Below are positions 63,255 to 64,000 of a stretch of 64,000 bases of DNA, piece after piece. The stretch comes from Nocardia sp. NBC_01503. GTDB taxonomy: Bacteria; Actinomycetota; Actinomycetes; Mycobacteriales; Mycobacteriaceae. The notes below the pieces were generated by a model. That model had not been told where the DNA came from. It searched no databases and saw only the letters and a list, made by a program, of their open reading frames with translations. The stretch is taken from positions 5,952,001 through 6,016,000 of the forward strand of contig NZ_CP109596.1 of NCBI RefSeq assembly GCF_036327755.1, in the 5' to 3' direction. Each line of letters opens with the position of its first letter. Position 1 is the first letter of the stretch. The translations under genes and the position numbers were made by a program.

Positions 63255-63430
63255 AGAGTGCTTTCTCCGTGGGTCGTTGGTTGAAAGATCGATCCTCCGC
63301 GGTGACTGACTCGGGAAGAAGGCTAGCCGCGTGCCAACGGCGGCGCGTTTCCGGGGCACCGGCGGGCATTCCCGCGCACCCGTTCCCGGACTCGGTGCCC
63401 GACGGCCTTTCCGCAGGTGAATACGGGGTC

Positions 63431-63462
63431 CCAGGTCCCAGGTGGCGGGGGACCTTGGTCTC
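63431..63462 (+). promoter_or_regulatory. DosR-like box 6 with adjacent inverted GGTCCC repeats
   Basis: GGGACCTTGGTCTC at 63449-63462 differs from GGGACNNNNGTCCC at one position. It lies about 57 bp upstream of the universal stress protein start. Just before it, two tandem GGTCCCA units provide inverted half-sites, so two dimers could bind side by side. Confidence 0.6.
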
Positions 63463-63519
63463 TGGGGTGGGGTGGGGTGCGCGCGGGATGCTCGGTGCAC
63501 AGCGCATCCAGGAGGAATC

Positions 63520-64000
63520 ATGACCGACAACGCGATTCACGCGGTGGACCAGAGCACCCTTCCCCTTGTCGTGGCGGTCGACGGGTCGGTGATCTCCTAT
63601 CAGGCGGTGGCCTGGGCCGCGGTCGAGGCGCGGTTGCGGCAGTGGCCACTGCATATTCTCACCGCGTACGGGATTCCGAATGTCGCGGCGGGGCAGGGGG
63701 CGGCGACGGCTCCGGATGTGGCCTGGTTGCGCAAGGACGGGGAGCGGGTGCTGGCGGAGGCCACGCGTATCGTGGAGAACACGGTGCCCGATGGCGCGAT
63801 CGAGATCAGTACCGAGTTCACCTTCGACTCGATCATTCCCACCCTGCTGCGGCAGTCGACGCGAGCGCGCATGCTGGTGGTGGGCAATCGTGGGCGCGGC
63901 GCGGTGCGCCGGGCCATTCTGGGGTCGGTGAGCACCGCGGCGACGCGCGGCGCGCACTGCCCGGTCGCGGTGGTGCCCGGGGTGTCCGAGACCGATCCGG
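63520..64000 (+). CDS. universal stress protein, 5' part (runs off the window)
   Basis: About 160 codons are present and the frame is still open at the end. GGAGGAATC precedes ATG 63520. The Usp domain starts LPLVVAVDGSVISYQAVAWAAVEARL and contains the complete ATP-binding pattern GNRGRGAVRRAILGSVSTAATRGAHCPVAVV (G-x2-G-x9-GS). Unlike the Usp protein at 8220, this domain should bind ATP. A DosR-like box lies upstream. A second Usp domain probably follows beyond the window. Confidence 0.93.
   Translation, partial: MTDNAIHAVDQSTLPLVVAVDGSVISYQAVAWAAVEARLRQWPLHILTAYGIPNVAAGQGAATAPDVAWLRKDGERVLAEATRIVENTVPDGAIEISTEFTFDSIIPTLLRQSTRARMLVVGNRGRGAVRRAILGSVSTAATRGAHCPVAVVPGVSETDP

Overview
The window is high-GC actinobacterial DNA, most probably from Nocardia or a close relative in the Mycobacteriales. 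The evidence is the combination of SigK/RskA-type regulators, an MPT83-like fasciclin lipoprotein, a mycobacterial-type hemophore-like protein, a fatty acyl-AMP ligase, WhiB and DevR/DosR-type regulators, RafH-like ribosome hibernation factors and a very large NRPS with MbtH. Genus is inferred, not proven. No rRNA, tRNA, insertion sequence, phage or CRISPR array was seen.

Layout. (1) 1-6109: housekeeping genes: the tail of an unknown gene, allantoicase, lycopene cyclase, a proline-rich membrane protein, an SDR, an apparently 5'-truncated SRPBCC protein, a DUF72 protein and a low-affinity iron permease-like protein. (2) 6224-23619: a dormancy/cell-surface island. It holds three RafH-like (S30AE/S30EA) proteins, a universal stress protein, a WhiB protein, a DevR-like regulator with intact phosphorylation residues, a second LuxR-type regulator whose receiver has lost them, a two-HTH Lrp/AsnC protein, and several exported glycine-zipper or unknown proteins. 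It also holds a giant (about 1411 aa) hydrophobic glycine-zipper protein that ends in an LPXTG-like sorting signal and is followed by a class F-like sortase, and a FAAL-ACP pair plus an acyl-ACP desaturase. A recurrent DosR-like box (GGGACATT...) lies upstream of several of these genes. (3) 23718-26704: an SnoaL-like lipoprotein, a VOC protein, a roadblock-like protein, an ArsR regulator and an SDR.

(4) 26864-33154: a light/cobalamin-type operon (FAD amine oxidase, DUF1365, cyclopropane/UfaA1-type methyltransferase, DUF4267, CarH/LitR-like MerR-B12 regulator) with 4-bp overlaps throughout the last four junctions, followed by an SDR-DUF2867 gene. Nearly identical operators lie upstream of the first gene and of the SDR. 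(5) 33261-38931: a SigK neighbourhood: hemophore-like protein, a decayed sigK copy with an intact rskA, a fasciclin lipoprotein, an intact sigK-rskA pair and a membrane-tethered molybdopterin oxidoreductase. Regions 4 and 5 together resemble the M. tuberculosis Rv0449c-Rv0444c locus (FAD oxidase, DUF1365, ufaA1, sigK, rskA).

(6) 39172-62549: one 23-kb seven-module NRPS gene (C-A-T x7, then TE) with a translationally coupled MbtH gene. Module 1 carries a canonical threonine code. No epimerisation domain is visible. (7) 62613-64000: a third SigK-like ECF sigma factor and the start of a universal stress protein with a DosR-like box.

The strongest candidates for undescribed biology are the giant glycine-zipper protein with its sortase, the three-paralogue hibernation-factor island with a pseudo-receiver partner, and the paired CarH/LitR-type operators.
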